The notes: generated from the sequence alone by a model not told the origin. Shown: positions 18,583 to 27,825, numbered from the stretch's first letter. The stretch is DNA of 64,000 nt from an uncultured Aquimarina sp. (GCA_947499005.1 CANMML010000017.1:19278-83277); one strand, 5' to 3'. Numbers and translations are program-made.

Positions 18583-20394
18583 ATGCTATACGGAGGTACG
18601 GAAGCCAATCAAAAATTAGTATTAGGACACCCTTCAGGGTTATTCGTATTGTTTTTTACCGAAATGTGGGAGCGTTTTTCTTTTTATGGAATGCGTGTGC
18701 TTTTGGTTAATTTTTTAACGATGGCTGTAGTTCAAAGTGCCGATGTGAAATTCCCTGGTTGGGGATGGAGTTCCGAAAATGCAGGTGCCCTATTTGGTAC
18801 TTACGCGGGCTTACTTTATTTAACTCCTATTTTAGGAGGAATTATAGCCGACAAACTAACAGGGTATCGTTGGGCAGTGGTTATAGGAGCATTCGTCATG
18901 ACCTTAGGGCATGTTTCTATGGCTTTTGAAACGGAAACTTCGCTATATGTTGGTTTGGCTTTATTGGTTATTGGGACAGGTTTTTTTAAACCCAATATGA
19001 CTTCAATTGTTTCTGAAATTTATGCGAGAGTCCCAGAGAAAAAAGATGGGGCTTATACCATATTTTATATGGGAGTTAATGCTGGGGCATTTTTTGGAAT
19101 GATGCTTTGCGGGTACTTAGCAGAAAATTTAGGATGGGCTTACGGTTTTGGTTTAGCAGGGATTTTTATGTTATTAGGAACCTTGCAATTTTGGTTAGCG
19201 AAACCTCTTTTTGGAGAAATAGGAGAAGTACCTAAAAAGGATAGTATTCAAAAAGTAGATCAAGAAGGGCCTAAGAAAAATCACTTTACTGTAATTGATA
19301 AAATTTTAATTGGTGTAACCTCTGTAGTAGGTTTGTTATATTTATTGAATGACCCAAGTTCAAAAATCGGAGGAGTACATTTATTACCAGAAAAATTTGA
19401 TGTTTTTAATAATGCATTTTTATGGCTATATAATATAGGTGTTGGTTTTTTTGACTTCACATTATCTGGGCCTGTTCAAATTATAATCATAGGACTGTTA
19501 TTGTTTCTTTTCTTAATCATTACAAGAATAATTAGATATGAAAAGATAGTAAGAGACCGTATGATTTCATTAATCATATTTGCCTTCTTTACAGTATTCT
19601 TTTGGATGGCATTTGAACAAGGAGCTACATCCTTAGTGATTTTTGCAAGAGATTTTACCAATAGGAGCCTTGTAGGTGCTGCTGCAATTACTTTTAAGGT
19701 AGTAAATACAATACTAACAATAGTGCCACTGTTTATCTTAACATGGGTACTCATTAAACTATCCAAGCAAACGAAAAGTGTTATCCAAAATTCAAATATT
19801 GTATTAGGAATAAGTTTCTTAGGATTATGGATTATAGGAGGGTGGATGCTTTGGAGAGATTTTTCAGCAGAAACCGCAGAAGTAACAGTTTCATGGTTTA
19901 GTATTTTGAATTCCTTTTTTATTATTGCTTTTGCATCTTATTTTTCAAAATGGTGGGAAAGTAAATACAATCCAAGTTCTGCTTTTAAATATGCTTTTGG
20001 GTTAATCTTGTTAGGTGTTGGTTTTGGGTTTCTAGCCTTTGGTTCTTTGTCAATTCCTCAGGGAGCAAAATCAGCTTCAATTAGTATGTTTTGGTTAATC
20101 ATGGCATATTTATTTCATACGTTAGGGGAATTGTGTTTATCTCCAGTAGGTTTATCCCAAGTAAGTAAGTTAGTGCCAGCACGCATGATCGGCTTTATGT
20201 TTGGAATGTGGTATTTAGCCATTGCCATAGGGAATAAGCTAGCAGGTTCATTAGGAGGGATGATAGAAGAAGTAACTTCTAAATATGATATGACCACATT
20301 TTTCTTGATATTTACGTTTATACCCATAGGAGCAGGTTTAATTATTGGATTACTAAATCCCCTGCTGAAAAAATTAATGCACGGCATTCGATAA
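18583..20394 (+). CDS. proton-dependent oligopeptide transporter (POT/PTR2 family)
   Basis: 603 residues, about 12-14 membrane helices, major facilitator fold. Family signatures visible: FTEMWERFSFYGMRVLL in helix 1 (the ExxER motif used for proton coupling), GGIIADKLTGYRWAVVIGA after helix 2, and GTGFFKPNMTSIVSEIY, the PTR2 signature region. Such proteins import di- and tripeptides with protons across the inner membrane. It sits 45 bases after the feo operon; no functional link is evident. Confidence 0.93.
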   Translation: MLYGGTEANQKLVLGHPSGLFVLFFTEMWERFSFYGMRVLLVNFLTMAVVQSADVKFPGWGWSSENAGALFGTYAGLLYLTPILGGIIADKLTGYRWAVVIGAFVMTLGHVSMAFETETSLYVGLALLVIGTGFFKPNMTSIVSEIYARVPEKKDGAYTIFYMGVNAGAFFGMMLCGYLAENLGWAYGFGLAGIFMLLGTLQFWLAKPLFGEIGEVPKKDSIQKVDQEGPKKNHFTVIDKILIGVTSVVGLLYLLNDPSSKIGGVHLLPEKFDVFNNAFLWLYNIGVGFFDFTLSGPVQIIIIGLLLFLFLIITRIIRYEKIVRDRMISLIIFAFFTVFFWMAFEQGATSLVIFARDFTNRSLVGAAAITFKVVNTILTIVPLFILTWVLIKLSKQTKSVIQNSNIVLGISFLGLWIIGGWMLWRDFSAETAEVTVSWFSILNSFFIIAFASYFSKWWESKYNPSSAFKYAFGLILLGVGFGFLAFGSLSIPQGAKSASISMFWLIMAYLFHTLGELCLSPVGLSQVSKLVPARMIGFMFGMWYLAIAIGNKLAGSLGGMIEEVTSKYDMTTFFLIFTFIPIGAGLIIGLLNPLLKKLMHGIR

Positions 20395-20444
20395 TTATGT
20401 AATTTTAGGAATAGTCTTTGCGACTGAATAAAAAAATATAGCTC

Positions 20445-20987
20445 ATGAAAATATTCATAACCTCTCTACTTACTTTTTTTTCTTTAATAACACTTAGTGC
20501 TCAAGAAATTAATTGGATGAGTATGGATGAAGCCTTAGCAGCACAAGAAAAGAATCCAAAGAAAATATTCATGGACGTATACACCGATTGGTGTGGCCCA
20601 TGTCGTTTACTAGATAAACAAACCTTTCATAACCCAGATCTAGTAAAATATGTTAACGAACATTTTTATGCGGTAAAGTTTAATGCAGAAGGAACTGAAA
20701 CATTTACTTATCAGGGGAATGCTTTTTCTAATCCTAATCATGTAGAAGGGAAAAAAGGTAGAAATTCGCAACATCAGTTTGCTACAGCCTTAAAAGTAAG
20801 AGGGTATCCAAGTATGGTGTTTTTTGATGAAAAATCCAATTTGATCTTTCCCATTACAGGATTTTATAAAGCACAAGAACTAGAGGTGTTTTTAAAGTTA
20901 ATGGGTACTGATGATTATAAAAGAATGAAGTCTCAAGAGTTGTTCGATGAATATCAAAAAAACTTCGTAGGTACATTTAAAGGATAA
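20445..20987 (+). CDS. secreted thioredoxin-fold protein (WCGPC)
   Basis: 180 residues with a signal peptide (about 1-19, ending LSAQ) and a thioredoxin-like domain with active site DWCGPC (Cys50, Cys53). The cis-Pro region is visible as VRGYPSMVFF. Probably a periplasmic thiol-disulfide reductase. The stop overlaps the start of the downstream rhodanese gene by one base (TAATG), so the two are translationally coupled and may act on the same sulfur or thiol chemistry. Confidence 0.9.
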   Translation: MKIFITSLLTFFSLITLSAQEINWMSMDEALAAQEKNPKKIFMDVYTDWCGPCRLLDKQTFHNPDLVKYVNEHFYAVKFNAEGTETFTYQGNAFSNPNHVEGKKGRNSQHQFATALKVRGYPSMVFFDEKSNLIFPITGFYKAQELEVFLKLMGTDDYKRMKSQELFDEYQKNFVGTFKG

Positions 20988-21610
20988 TGATAAAAGCACT
21001 TTCGTTGGATGAGTTTAAGGCTCATTTAAGTATTCCAGATACTGTGGTACTTGATATTCGCCATCAAGTAGAAGTTGTTAAAGGTTATATCTCAGATGCA
21101 ATTTTTATAGGAATTGATGGTTTGTTTGAACCTTGGGCAGCATTATTTATAGAAAAACAAATAAAAATTCTTTTAATAAGTCCAAAAGACAGAGAGGAAG
21201 AAGCCTTTGAGAAATTATCCGTAGTGGGTTTTGAAAATATTGTCGGGTATTTGGAAGGAGGTTTTGCTACTTGGGAAAAAGCAAATTTAGCTATAGAAAC
21301 AATTACCTCTATTACTGCGACTGAATTGGCTTCATTAAAGGGAAAATCACCGATATCCATTTTTGATATTCGAAAGCAAAATGAATACGATGCTGGCCAT
21401 TTGCCTAGAGTCTACTTTAAACCTTTGGCTGAATTACAGTCAACCATTCAAGATTTTAATCTTAAAGGAGAAACGGCATACATTCACTGTGGAGGAGGAT
21501 ATCGTAGTGTCATAGCATGTTCTATATTAAAAAGAAACAATATCCATAATGTAGTCGATATCGCTGGCGGTTTTGGAGCTATTAAGAAAACCGATTTGAA
21601 AATAGAGTAG
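20987..21610 (+). CDS. tandem rhodanese-like protein, one active and one dead domain
   Basis: 207 residues, no signal peptide. Two rhodanese domains: residues 1-100 (DTVVLDIRHQVEVVKGYI, ending GYLEGGFATW) and 105-207 (SIFDIRKQNEYDAGHLP, CGGGYRS, GGF). Only the second has the catalytic Cys (Cys168 in HCGGGYRS). The first has ISPKDRE at that place, so it is probably structural. Rhodaneses transfer sulfane sulfur. Overlaps the thioredoxin gene by one base and is followed after 7 bases by an unknown gene. Confidence 0.87.
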   Translation: MIKALSLDEFKAHLSIPDTVVLDIRHQVEVVKGYISDAIFIGIDGLFEPWAALFIEKQIKILLISPKDREEEAFEKLSVVGFENIVGYLEGGFATWEKANLAIETITSITATELASLKGKSPISIFDIRKQNEYDAGHLPRVYFKPLAELQSTIQDFNLKGETAYIHCGGGYRSVIACSILKRNNIHNVVDIAGGFGAIKKTDLKIE

Positions 21611-21617
21611 TAGTAAG

Positions 21618-22004
21618 ATGATAAGGGAAAATGATTTTGTAAAGAGAGAGCTACAAAGATTACAAATTCTATTAAATCACTTGATTGGTTTAGTCGTAGA
21701 TAAAAATGAAGTTGATGTAACACTTCAAGAAACGACTGATTTGGCTTTTCTAGAAAACTTTGGTATCAGTTTCGATCTAATGCTAAAATTAGAGAAAGAC
21801 GATTTTTCACAACAATTAGCATCTTGGGATGAAAGTCACCTTGATTTACTAGTCAAATTATTGTTGAGCTGGCATGAAAACCAAGAAAATAAACAATCCC
21901 TATTTTCCCAAAAAGCACTTTTGGTGTTAGAATATCTTGAAGTCAATTCTAATACTTTTTCATTTGAAAGATTGCAGTGGAGGAATCAACTTTCAAAATG
22001 TTAA
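21618..22004 (+). CDS. unrecognised helical cytoplasmic protein, 128 aa
   Basis: I do not recognise this family. The product is acidic, probably all-helical and has no signal peptide or membrane segment. Leu-rich stretches (LQRLQILLNHLIGLVV, LDLLVKLLLSWH) suggest a helical bundle or a protein-protein interaction role. It follows the rhodanese gene by 7 bases and precedes a GNAT gene by 19 bases, so it is very likely in the same transcript. Confidence 0.7.
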   Translation: MIRENDFVKRELQRLQILLNHLIGLVVDKNEVDVTLQETTDLAFLENFGISFDLMLKLEKDDFSQQLASWDESHLDLLVKLLLSWHENQENKQSLFSQKALLVLEYLEVNSNTFSFERLQWRNQLSKC

Positions 22005-22023
22005 TACATAAAATAATTATTTT

Positions 22024-22488
22024 ATGGAAATTAGGCAAGCCACCCCATCAGACCACAAAAATATGTTAGCACTGTTTGTTAAAACAGTAAGATTGGTGAA
22101 TACTAAAGATTACTCGCCTCGACAAATAGAAAAATGGGCTTCTACGGCTAATGATTTATCAGTTTTAAAAAAATTATCTAAAGACCATGATTTTTACGTT
22201 TGTGAAAATGAAGATGAGCTCATGGGATTCTGCTCTATAAATGATAATGGATTTATACATTCTTTTTTTGTGTCATCATCTTTCCAAAGAAAAGGTGTAG
22301 GGTCTTCTATGATGAAATTTATTGTAGAATCTGCATTATTTAGCAAAATTGAAAACCTCGAAGCTGAAGTCTCTATTACAGCAAAACCTTTTTTTGAGAA
22401 GTATGGGTTTGTAGTTGTTACTCCACAAATTGTATCAATTAATGATGTTCCATTTAGGAATTTCAAGATGAAATACAGTATTAAGTAG
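22024..22488 (+). CDS. GNAT family N-acetyltransferase
   Basis: 154 residues, a single GNAT domain. The acetyl-CoA binding motif A is visible as FVSSSFQRKGVGSSMM (the R/QxxGxG/A pattern) near residues 82-97. The N-terminus MEIRQATPSDHKNML is typical. The C-terminal strand region includes FFEKYGFVVV. Substrate unknown. Last gene of the thioredoxin-rhodanese run. Confidence 0.88.
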   Translation: MEIRQATPSDHKNMLALFVKTVRLVNTKDYSPRQIEKWASTANDLSVLKKLSKDHDFYVCENEDELMGFCSINDNGFIHSFFVSSSFQRKGVGSSMMKFIVESALFSKIENLEAEVSITAKPFFEKYGFVVVTPQIVSINDVPFRNFKMKYSIK

Positions 22489-22594
22489 TTGTAAGCAATC
22501 TGTTATGTATTTTAAAAGATAATTCTTACATGCTATAATTAGTGTGTGGTGTTTTTTTAGATTCGTTCCCATTAACAACTTTAATTATTTAACA

Positions 22595-23281
22595 ATGAAA
22601 AAATTAAGAAGTATTCTTAGTGTATTAGTACTAGTCTTTATTGGTCTAAATGCTAATGCTCAAAAGTTACCTAAATTTAAAAGCTCAATTAAGAAAAAAG
22701 TAGGGCCTACTGAAATTGCAGTTCCTTACACCGATGTGAATACGTATCTAGGATATGCAAAGCAAGGAAATGAAGATGAGGTTAAGGAAGGTAAAAAATT
22801 CTATTACATATATGTTTGGGTACCTGCAGTTGCACCAGAATTAGGAGTGAGAATGATGTCGCCAGCAGGAAATGGAAAATATAAGAATGCTGTTGTTTCG
22901 GATGCTTACACTTCTAACAAGTCTTCAAAAGACTTTTTCGATACTTATGTAACATTAGAAAAATCATCTATTTTATTACAGTCTAAAATATCAGAAGACG
23001 CAGTTAAGAGTGCTACTTGGACAACATTAGCTAAGAATGACGATAGTAGCGAAATGCCAAAAGATCCTAAGGGGAGAAACTATAACTCATTGTTACGTTA
23101 CAAGAGTGAAGCAGCGAATCCTTTAAAAGCATTAACTGCAGGTTTATACCGTATTGGATTTACAACTTATAAAACAGGTGAAGTAAACGGAACTTTTGTA
23201 GCTCAAGTGGCTGCTCCGGTAAAATTACCAGGTGTAGGTGTTGCTAAAACGATCGACGCGTTATTAAAGCAGATCAAGTAA
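22595..23281 (+). CDS. secreted LipL32-like protein
   Basis: I place the start at ATG 22595, which begins a signal peptide (residues 1-23, ending NANAQ); the longer frame from 22544 adds an unlikely N-terminus. The 228-residue product matches the leptospiral surface lipoprotein LipL32 as I recall it: YYIYVWVPAVAPELGVRMMS, FDTYVTLEK, NYNSLLRYK, GLYRIGFTTYKTGEVNGTF. Residues reported to bind Ca2+ in LipL32 have counterparts: Asp116-Thr117, Asp149-Asp150, Tyr163. The signal peptide lacks a lipobox Cys, so the protein is secreted or periplasmic rather than a lipoprotein. A terminator follows the gene. Function unknown. Confidence 0.85.
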   Translation: MKKLRSILSVLVLVFIGLNANAQKLPKFKSSIKKKVGPTEIAVPYTDVNTYLGYAKQGNEDEVKEGKKFYYIYVWVPAVAPELGVRMMSPAGNGKYKNAVVSDAYTSNKSSKDFFDTYVTLEKSSILLQSKISEDAVKSATWTTLAKNDDSSEMPKDPKGRNYNSLLRYKSEAANPLKALTAGLYRIGFTTYKTGEVNGTFVAQVAAPVKLPGVGVAKTIDALLKQIK

Positions 23282-23311
23282 ATTGAAAATATAATAGTTT
23301 TACACACAATT

Positions 23312-23346
23312 GGCTATCCGATAATTACTTCGGGTAGCCTTTGTTT
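23312..23346. terminator. terminator between convergent lipL32-like and csaA genes
   Basis: Arms GGCTATCCGA (23312-23321) and TCGGGTAGCC (23330-23339) pair over 10 bp with one wobble, followed by a T-rich run on the + strand. Confidence 0.8.
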
Positions 23347-23356
23347 TTTATAGATA

Positions 23357-23704
23357 TCACCCAATTCTAAGTCCGTTTTCAATCGTTTTTTCAGGTTGAA
23401 TAAGTACAATGTCATTTTCCTTGCCCATAGCTCCTAATATTAAGCACTCACTCATAATATTAGCTATTTGTTTGGGAGGAAAATTAATAACAGCGATTAC
23501 CTGTTTTCCAATTAATTCATCTAGTTGGTATAGTTTCGTGATTTGCGCAGAGGTTTTCTTAATTCCATAAGTGCCAAAATCTACTTGAAGTTTATATGCA
23601 GGATTTTTAGCTTCTTTAAATATTTCAGCAGAGATTACTGTACCGACTCTCATTTCAATTTTAGAGAAATCATTCCAAGAAATAGTCTCATTAGGTAGAT
23701 TCAT
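23357..23704 (-). CDS. csaA: CsaA-like tRNA-binding OB-fold protein
   Basis: 115 residues, a single tRNA-binding (Trbp111/EMAP-type) OB fold: FSKIEMRVGTVISAEIFKEA, then YKLQVDFG, then GKQVIAVINFPPKQIANIMSE and ECLILGAMG. CsaA is described as a secretion-related chaperone and binds tRNA. It is convergent with the LipL32-like gene and 33 bases downstream of the TPR gene on the same strand. Confidence 0.9.
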   Translation of the reverse strand: MNLPNETISWNDFSKIEMRVGTVISAEIFKEAKNPAYKLQVDFGTYGIKKTSAQITKLYQLDELIGKQVIAVINFPPKQIANIMSECLILGAMGKENDIVLIQPEKTIENGLRIG

Positions 23705-23737
23705 TATATTTTACTTTAACGTAAATGAGAACAGTAG

Positions 23738-25519
23738 TTAGTTGACTACTTCATCCCCGCGCAGTTTTCTGTATTTTTTGCGAGCTTCGACAAAGTGAAT
23801 ACTATCTGCATGGTCGAAAATAATTTTTTCAAAAGATTCTTTAGCCTTCTTTTCATTTTCCTGACTCAAATAAATATTACCCATCATAAAATGAACATCA
23901 TCTAATAAAAAACTAGAAGGAAAGAAGTCGATAATTTTCTCAAGATTTTTAATGGCCTTTTCAGGTTCATTTCTCTCAACTAACATTTTTGCTTGCGCCA
24001 AAAGCGCTTCATCTTCGATACTGGTACTGCGGTAATCATCCAGAATTTTTTGATAGGTTTCGAAAGCCTTTTCAGGTTGTTCTTGAAATTTATATAAATC
24101 TGCTTTAGCAAAAAGTTTCAATGCAGTATGAGTCGTATCTTCTTTCGTATTATCATCTATTAAAATGGCCAATTGCATGGCATCATTCGCAATTAATTGA
24201 CTTGTCGCCGTTTTTAATACATGAAGTTGACTCTTAGCCCAATAAAAATCGCCCTTGTAATAGCTTGCTTTAGCTACCTTAAATCGCGCTTCTTGGCCAA
24301 TAGGATTATTTTCCATTTTCTTCTGTGCCCGAGTATAATAAATTAACGCTTTATTGAATTTATCTTCCAACACAAATAAGTCTGCCATCAAGATTTCGAT
24401 ACGAGCCTTATCTTGTTGATTCATTCGATCTTTGGGTAATTGTTTTAAAAACTTTGTAGCTTTAGAAGTATCATCTTGGTAGAAGCCGACAAATTTTCCA
24501 TAGTCTAGTAGCAAATCGATAGTCTTTGATCTTTTGCCAAACTTTTCGATTAACGCTTCATATTCATTTGAAATACTAGCATATGCTTTTTTATTTCCCT
24601 CTTCGATTTCCATCAATAATATTTCGCGATGCGCCCCAATTAAGTAGCTTTCTACAAGAGTATTTTCAATCACAAAAGTTAAGATTTCAATCGCCGTTTC
24701 ATTGTCTCCTCCATCTCTAGAAGTCTTCGCCAAGGAAATTATTTGAGGAATTCCCTCGCCAGTTTTTTTATAAATAGCACGCTCTTGAGCAAAGGCTTTT
24801 CGATATTGCTTTTGTTGAACAAATAGCCAGCTTAAAAAATCATTGTAAATGATCAACGGTTCTTGTTGGTTTTTCTTTAATAATGTCTTTCTAAAAGCAA
24901 TATTGGCTTCATTTTCGGGATCATCCGTAATGAAATCATCTAGACGTCGTTTGATAATGTCAATGTAGTTAGGTTTGTTGATCAGTACATCAAAATAACT
25001 AGAAAACATATTTTCCAAATCTCCAAGCTGTCCATAAAGCTGCCCTACCTCATAAGAATAATTCAATAAAGGATTATTTTTCATACCTACTTTATAGCAA
25101 CGAATAGCTTCTTTTAAAAGATTGTATTCTTTAAACTGTTGCCCAATAAAACTCGCATAATTAGGGTTGTTATTTAATAACTCGAAAGTATTTTCAAATT
25201 GAGCCTTAGACTCCTCGTGTTGTTTAGAAAGGTGATGTGTAATTCCTAATTCGACCGAAATATTGATGTCTTCAGGTAGCAGAGTCGTTCCTTGTTTTAA
25301 TACCCCAAAAGCTTCGTCAAAACGATCCAATTGGCGATAACAGCGAGCCATTCCCAAAATAGCAGGAGCATATTTTTGATTCCGCTGTTGGATGGTTTGA
25401 AAAGTATACAGCGCCTTTTCAAATTCACCACTATTATAGTAACGATTTGCAATATTTATATTTTGGCCATACAGCCAAGAACTAGAAATTAATAAACAAA
25501 ATAAAATAAAAAAACGCAT
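23738..25519 (-). CDS. secreted tetratricopeptide repeat protein, 593 aa
   Basis: Signal peptide (about 1-18, ending WLYG), then TPR-type helical repeats over the whole length, for example YNSGEFEKALYTFQTIQQ, LDRFDEAFGVLKQG and EPEKAIKNLEKIIDFFPSS. The last repeats resemble the BamD/YbgF type (FMMGNIYLSQENEKKAKESF). It probably acts as a periplasmic scaffold. The ATG lies in the 3' arm of a terminator-like hairpin downstream of serS, so its translation or transcription entry is unusual. Confidence 0.88.
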   Translation of the reverse strand: MRFFILFCLLISSSWLYGQNINIANRYYNSGEFEKALYTFQTIQQRNQKYAPAILGMARCYRQLDRFDEAFGVLKQGTTLLPEDINISVELGITHHLSKQHEESKAQFENTFELLNNNPNYASFIGQQFKEYNLLKEAIRCYKVGMKNNPLLNYSYEVGQLYGQLGDLENMFSSYFDVLINKPNYIDIIKRRLDDFITDDPENEANIAFRKTLLKKNQQEPLIIYNDFLSWLFVQQKQYRKAFAQERAIYKKTGEGIPQIISLAKTSRDGGDNETAIEILTFVIENTLVESYLIGAHREILLMEIEEGNKKAYASISNEYEALIEKFGKRSKTIDLLLDYGKFVGFYQDDTSKATKFLKQLPKDRMNQQDKARIEILMADLFVLEDKFNKALIYYTRAQKKMENNPIGQEARFKVAKASYYKGDFYWAKSQLHVLKTATSQLIANDAMQLAILIDDNTKEDTTHTALKLFAKADLYKFQEQPEKAFETYQKILDDYRSTSIEDEALLAQAKMLVERNEPEKAIKNLEKIIDFFPSSFLLDDVHFMMGNIYLSQENEKKAKESFEKIIFDHADSIHFVEARKKYRKLRGDEVVN

Positions 25520-25541
25520 ACCACTAAGATATGCGTTTTTT
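25509..25541 (-). terminator. terminator hairpin overlapping the TPR gene start codon
   Basis: Arms 25509-25520 and 25530-25541 are a perfect 12-bp pair (TATGCGTTTTTT on one arm). On the minus strand the hairpin follows serS and runs directly into a T-rich stretch. The ATG of the TPR gene (25519-25517) is part of the distal arm, so terminator and start codon overlap. Confidence 0.7.
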
Positions 25542-25660
25542 CAGATTTTATAGTCTATGTGCCAATAAGCTATCCACTATTTTTTCTTTTTTTGCCAACA
25601 AGCCTTTTTATAGCGTTTTAATCGTATGACGATGCGCTTTTAAGTTCCTAAATAATTCAT

Positions 25661-26932
25661 TTAGTCAATAATGTCAAAACCACAATAAGGCACTAAAACT
25701 TCAGGGATTTTAATACCGTCAGCCGTTTGGTAGTTTTCCAAAATACCAGCCAATACACGCGGAAGTGCCAACGAACTTCCATTTAAAGTATGTGCTAATT
25801 GATTTTTTCCTTCCGAATTTTTAAAACGTAATTTCAAACGATTCGCTTGATAAGTTTCAAAGTTCGAAGCCGAACTAATTTCTAACCAACGATCTTGACC
25901 CGCAGAAAATAATTCGAAATCAAAAGTCAACGCAGCAGTAAAACCAAGATCACCACCACAAAGACGTAAAATGCGGTAAGGCAATTTTAATTCACGAAGA
26001 ATTTCCTTGATATGTTCAACCATACCATCAAGAGCCACATAAGAATTTTCAGGTTTTTCAACACGAACAATCTCTACCTTGTCAAATTGGTGTAGGCGGT
26101 TTAACCCACGAACATGTGCCCCGTAAGAACCCGCTTCGCGACGGAAACAAGGCGTATATCCTGTATAGGTAACAGGCAAATCACTTTCCTGTAATAATTC
26201 GCCACGTAAAATATTCGTTACAGGAACTTCAGCCGTAGGGATCAAGTACAAATCATCACCAGTTACATGATACATTTGTCCCTCCTTGTCAGGCAATTGA
26301 CCAGTTCCATAACCACTAGCTTCATTTACCAAATGAGGTACTTGCACTTCCTTATAACCAGCTTCTGTATTTTTATCTAAAAAATAATTGATTAAAGCAC
26401 GTTGCAATCGAGCCCCTTTTCCCTTATAAACAGGAAAACCAGCCCCAGCAATCTTAACTCCAAGTTCAAAATCGATTAGATCGTACTTTTTCGCTAATTC
26501 CCAGTGGGGTAATGCTCCTTCGTGCAATGTTGGGATATCACCCTCCACAAAAATTTCCTCATTATCTTCCTCCGAATTTCCAGTAGGAACCGTATCATTA
26601 GGAACATTAGGGATCGTATACAATAAAGCATTTAACTCCTCGATAGTAGTATTTAAAAGCTCTCCCAGTTCTTTAGTTTCCTCTTTAAGTGTTCCTGTTT
26701 TTGCTTTTAGCTCATTAGCTTCGGCACCTTTTCCACTCTTAAAAAGCATTCCAATCTCCTTCGAAAGCTTATTCGACTCAGCTAACTTTGCATCAAGCGT
26801 AGCCTGTGTCGATTTTCTAGTCTCATCCAAAGCAACAGCCTTTTCCAATATAGGAGCAGCTTCAATATTTCTTTTTGCTAATGCGGCAGTATACGCCTCT
26901 AAGTTTTCACGAATTTGTGCTACTTGTAGCAT
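25661..26932 (-). CDS. serS: seryl-tRNA synthetase
   Basis: 423 residues, normal length. The N-terminal long coiled-coil arm (about 30-105) contacts the long variable arm of tRNA-Ser. The class II catalytic core follows: motif 2 region PCFRREAGSYGAHVRGLNR, and ELFSAGQDRWLEISSASNFE with motif 3 near the C-terminus (NGSSLALPRVLAGILENYQ). It charges tRNA-Ser and tRNA-Sec types with serine. A hairpin downstream serves as terminator. Confidence 0.98.
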   Translation of the reverse strand: MLQVAQIRENLEAYTAALAKRNIEAAPILEKAVALDETRKSTQATLDAKLAESNKLSKEIGMLFKSGKGAEANELKAKTGTLKEETKELGELLNTTIEELNALLYTIPNVPNDTVPTGNSEEDNEEIFVEGDIPTLHEGALPHWELAKKYDLIDFELGVKIAGAGFPVYKGKGARLQRALINYFLDKNTEAGYKEVQVPHLVNEASGYGTGQLPDKEGQMYHVTGDDLYLIPTAEVPVTNILRGELLQESDLPVTYTGYTPCFRREAGSYGAHVRGLNRLHQFDKVEIVRVEKPENSYVALDGMVEHIKEILRELKLPYRILRLCGGDLGFTAALTFDFELFSAGQDRWLEISSASNFETYQANRLKLRFKNSEGKNQLAHTLNGSSLALPRVLAGILENYQTADGIKIPEVLVPYCGFDIID

Positions 26933-27046
26933 AGTCTCTCTTTTTTACCCACAATGTGGGACGAATTTACCGAGGCTTACCTCGAAATTTAACAAACTTA
27001 CTTTTAACTCCATAAAAGATAGTACTCTTATGAAGTTGATTTTTTT

Positions 27047-27160
27047 GGCGTATCCCCTCCTAAGGTCGGGGTCGGGCTTTCGGCTATATCTTTTTTTGCC
27101 ACACAGAGCACAGTCGAGTTGTCAAACAAAAAAAGGATGCCGCCTCTATCCCTTACGCAA
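27047..27160. repeat. imperfect palindromic element upstream of serS
   Basis: In the 313-base gene-free gap 26933-27245. The left half (27047-27099) and right half (27127-27160) are imperfect reverse complements, seen in CGGCTATATCTTTTTTTG against CAAAAAAAGGATGCCG and GGCGTATCCC against the distal TTACGC. The pattern resembles a palindromic intergenic element I recall from flavobacterial genomes. Only one copy is in this window. The rest of the gap shows short CCCACA/TGTGGG and CGAGG/CCTCG palindromes. Confidence 0.5.
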
Positions 27161-27245
27161 ATCGAAACAAAAATAGAGAAACGAACATTAAATTCTAATG
27201 GAAACTTCTTTAAAATAAAGAAGAATTAAAGAAGAGTAAAAATGA

Positions 27246-27671
27246 TCAAGGTAAAGACATAACTATTTTTAGCTTAGAATTTTCATTTAAGGAAAACTTA
27301 GCATCTTCAAATTTCGGAGGGCCAAACCTCCCTTTGGCATTATTAGAAGTACCAACAGGCTCTTTCGGGATAAAGAAGAACCTAGTATCTAATTCGCCAT
27401 TATCATTGACATCGTGATAAGCCGAAACAGCATAAGTGCCTTCGGGGATACCCTCAAGTGTTACAGATACTTCTAAATCATTTACGGGAACGGCTATTTC
27501 TTTAAAACGATGATTTAAAAAATTTTCTTCAGAGTCATAAAGACCAACAAATAAAACACCTTCTTTAGTGGTAAATCCCGAAAAGTCAATGCTTATAGAA
27601 TGTTGTTGTTGCGCTGTTAGAAAATGAAGACTAGAACTCAATAAAGCGATACAGAAGATGATTTGTTTCAT
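27246..27671 (-). CDS. secreted DUF2141 family protein
   Basis: 141 residues with a signal peptide (about 1-20, ending LTAQ). The body fits DUF2141, a small beta-sandwich: GVLFVGLYDSEENFL, then IPEGTYAVSAYHDVNDNGELD with a Ca-binding-like DVNDNGELD segment, then GPPKFEDAKFSL. Family function is unknown and members are exported. It stands alone between the serS upstream gap and the divergent sua5-like gene. Confidence 0.88.
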   Translation of the reverse strand: MKQIIFCIALLSSSLHFLTAQQQHSISIDFSGFTTKEGVLFVGLYDSEENFLNHRFKEIAVPVNDLEVSVTLEGIPEGTYAVSAYHDVNDNGELDTRFFFIPKEPVGTSNNAKGRFGPPKFEDAKFSLNENSKLKIVMSLP

Positions 27672-27825
27672 GATATTTTTTTTTTTGATGATTCAAATGT
27701 GTACATAAAACCACGTGAAATATTTTATTATTGACCGAACTGTATTTTTTACTAGATGAATTGTTTTATGAGATATAAAGAAGTACCTTATATTGTAAGA
27801 ATTCTCTGAATTAAAAATGTAGATT

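Noticed and set aside
27817..27825. ATG start for the Sua5-like gene
   Set aside because: The ATG at 27817 is followed at once by an in-frame TAG, so the TTG at 27826 must be used.
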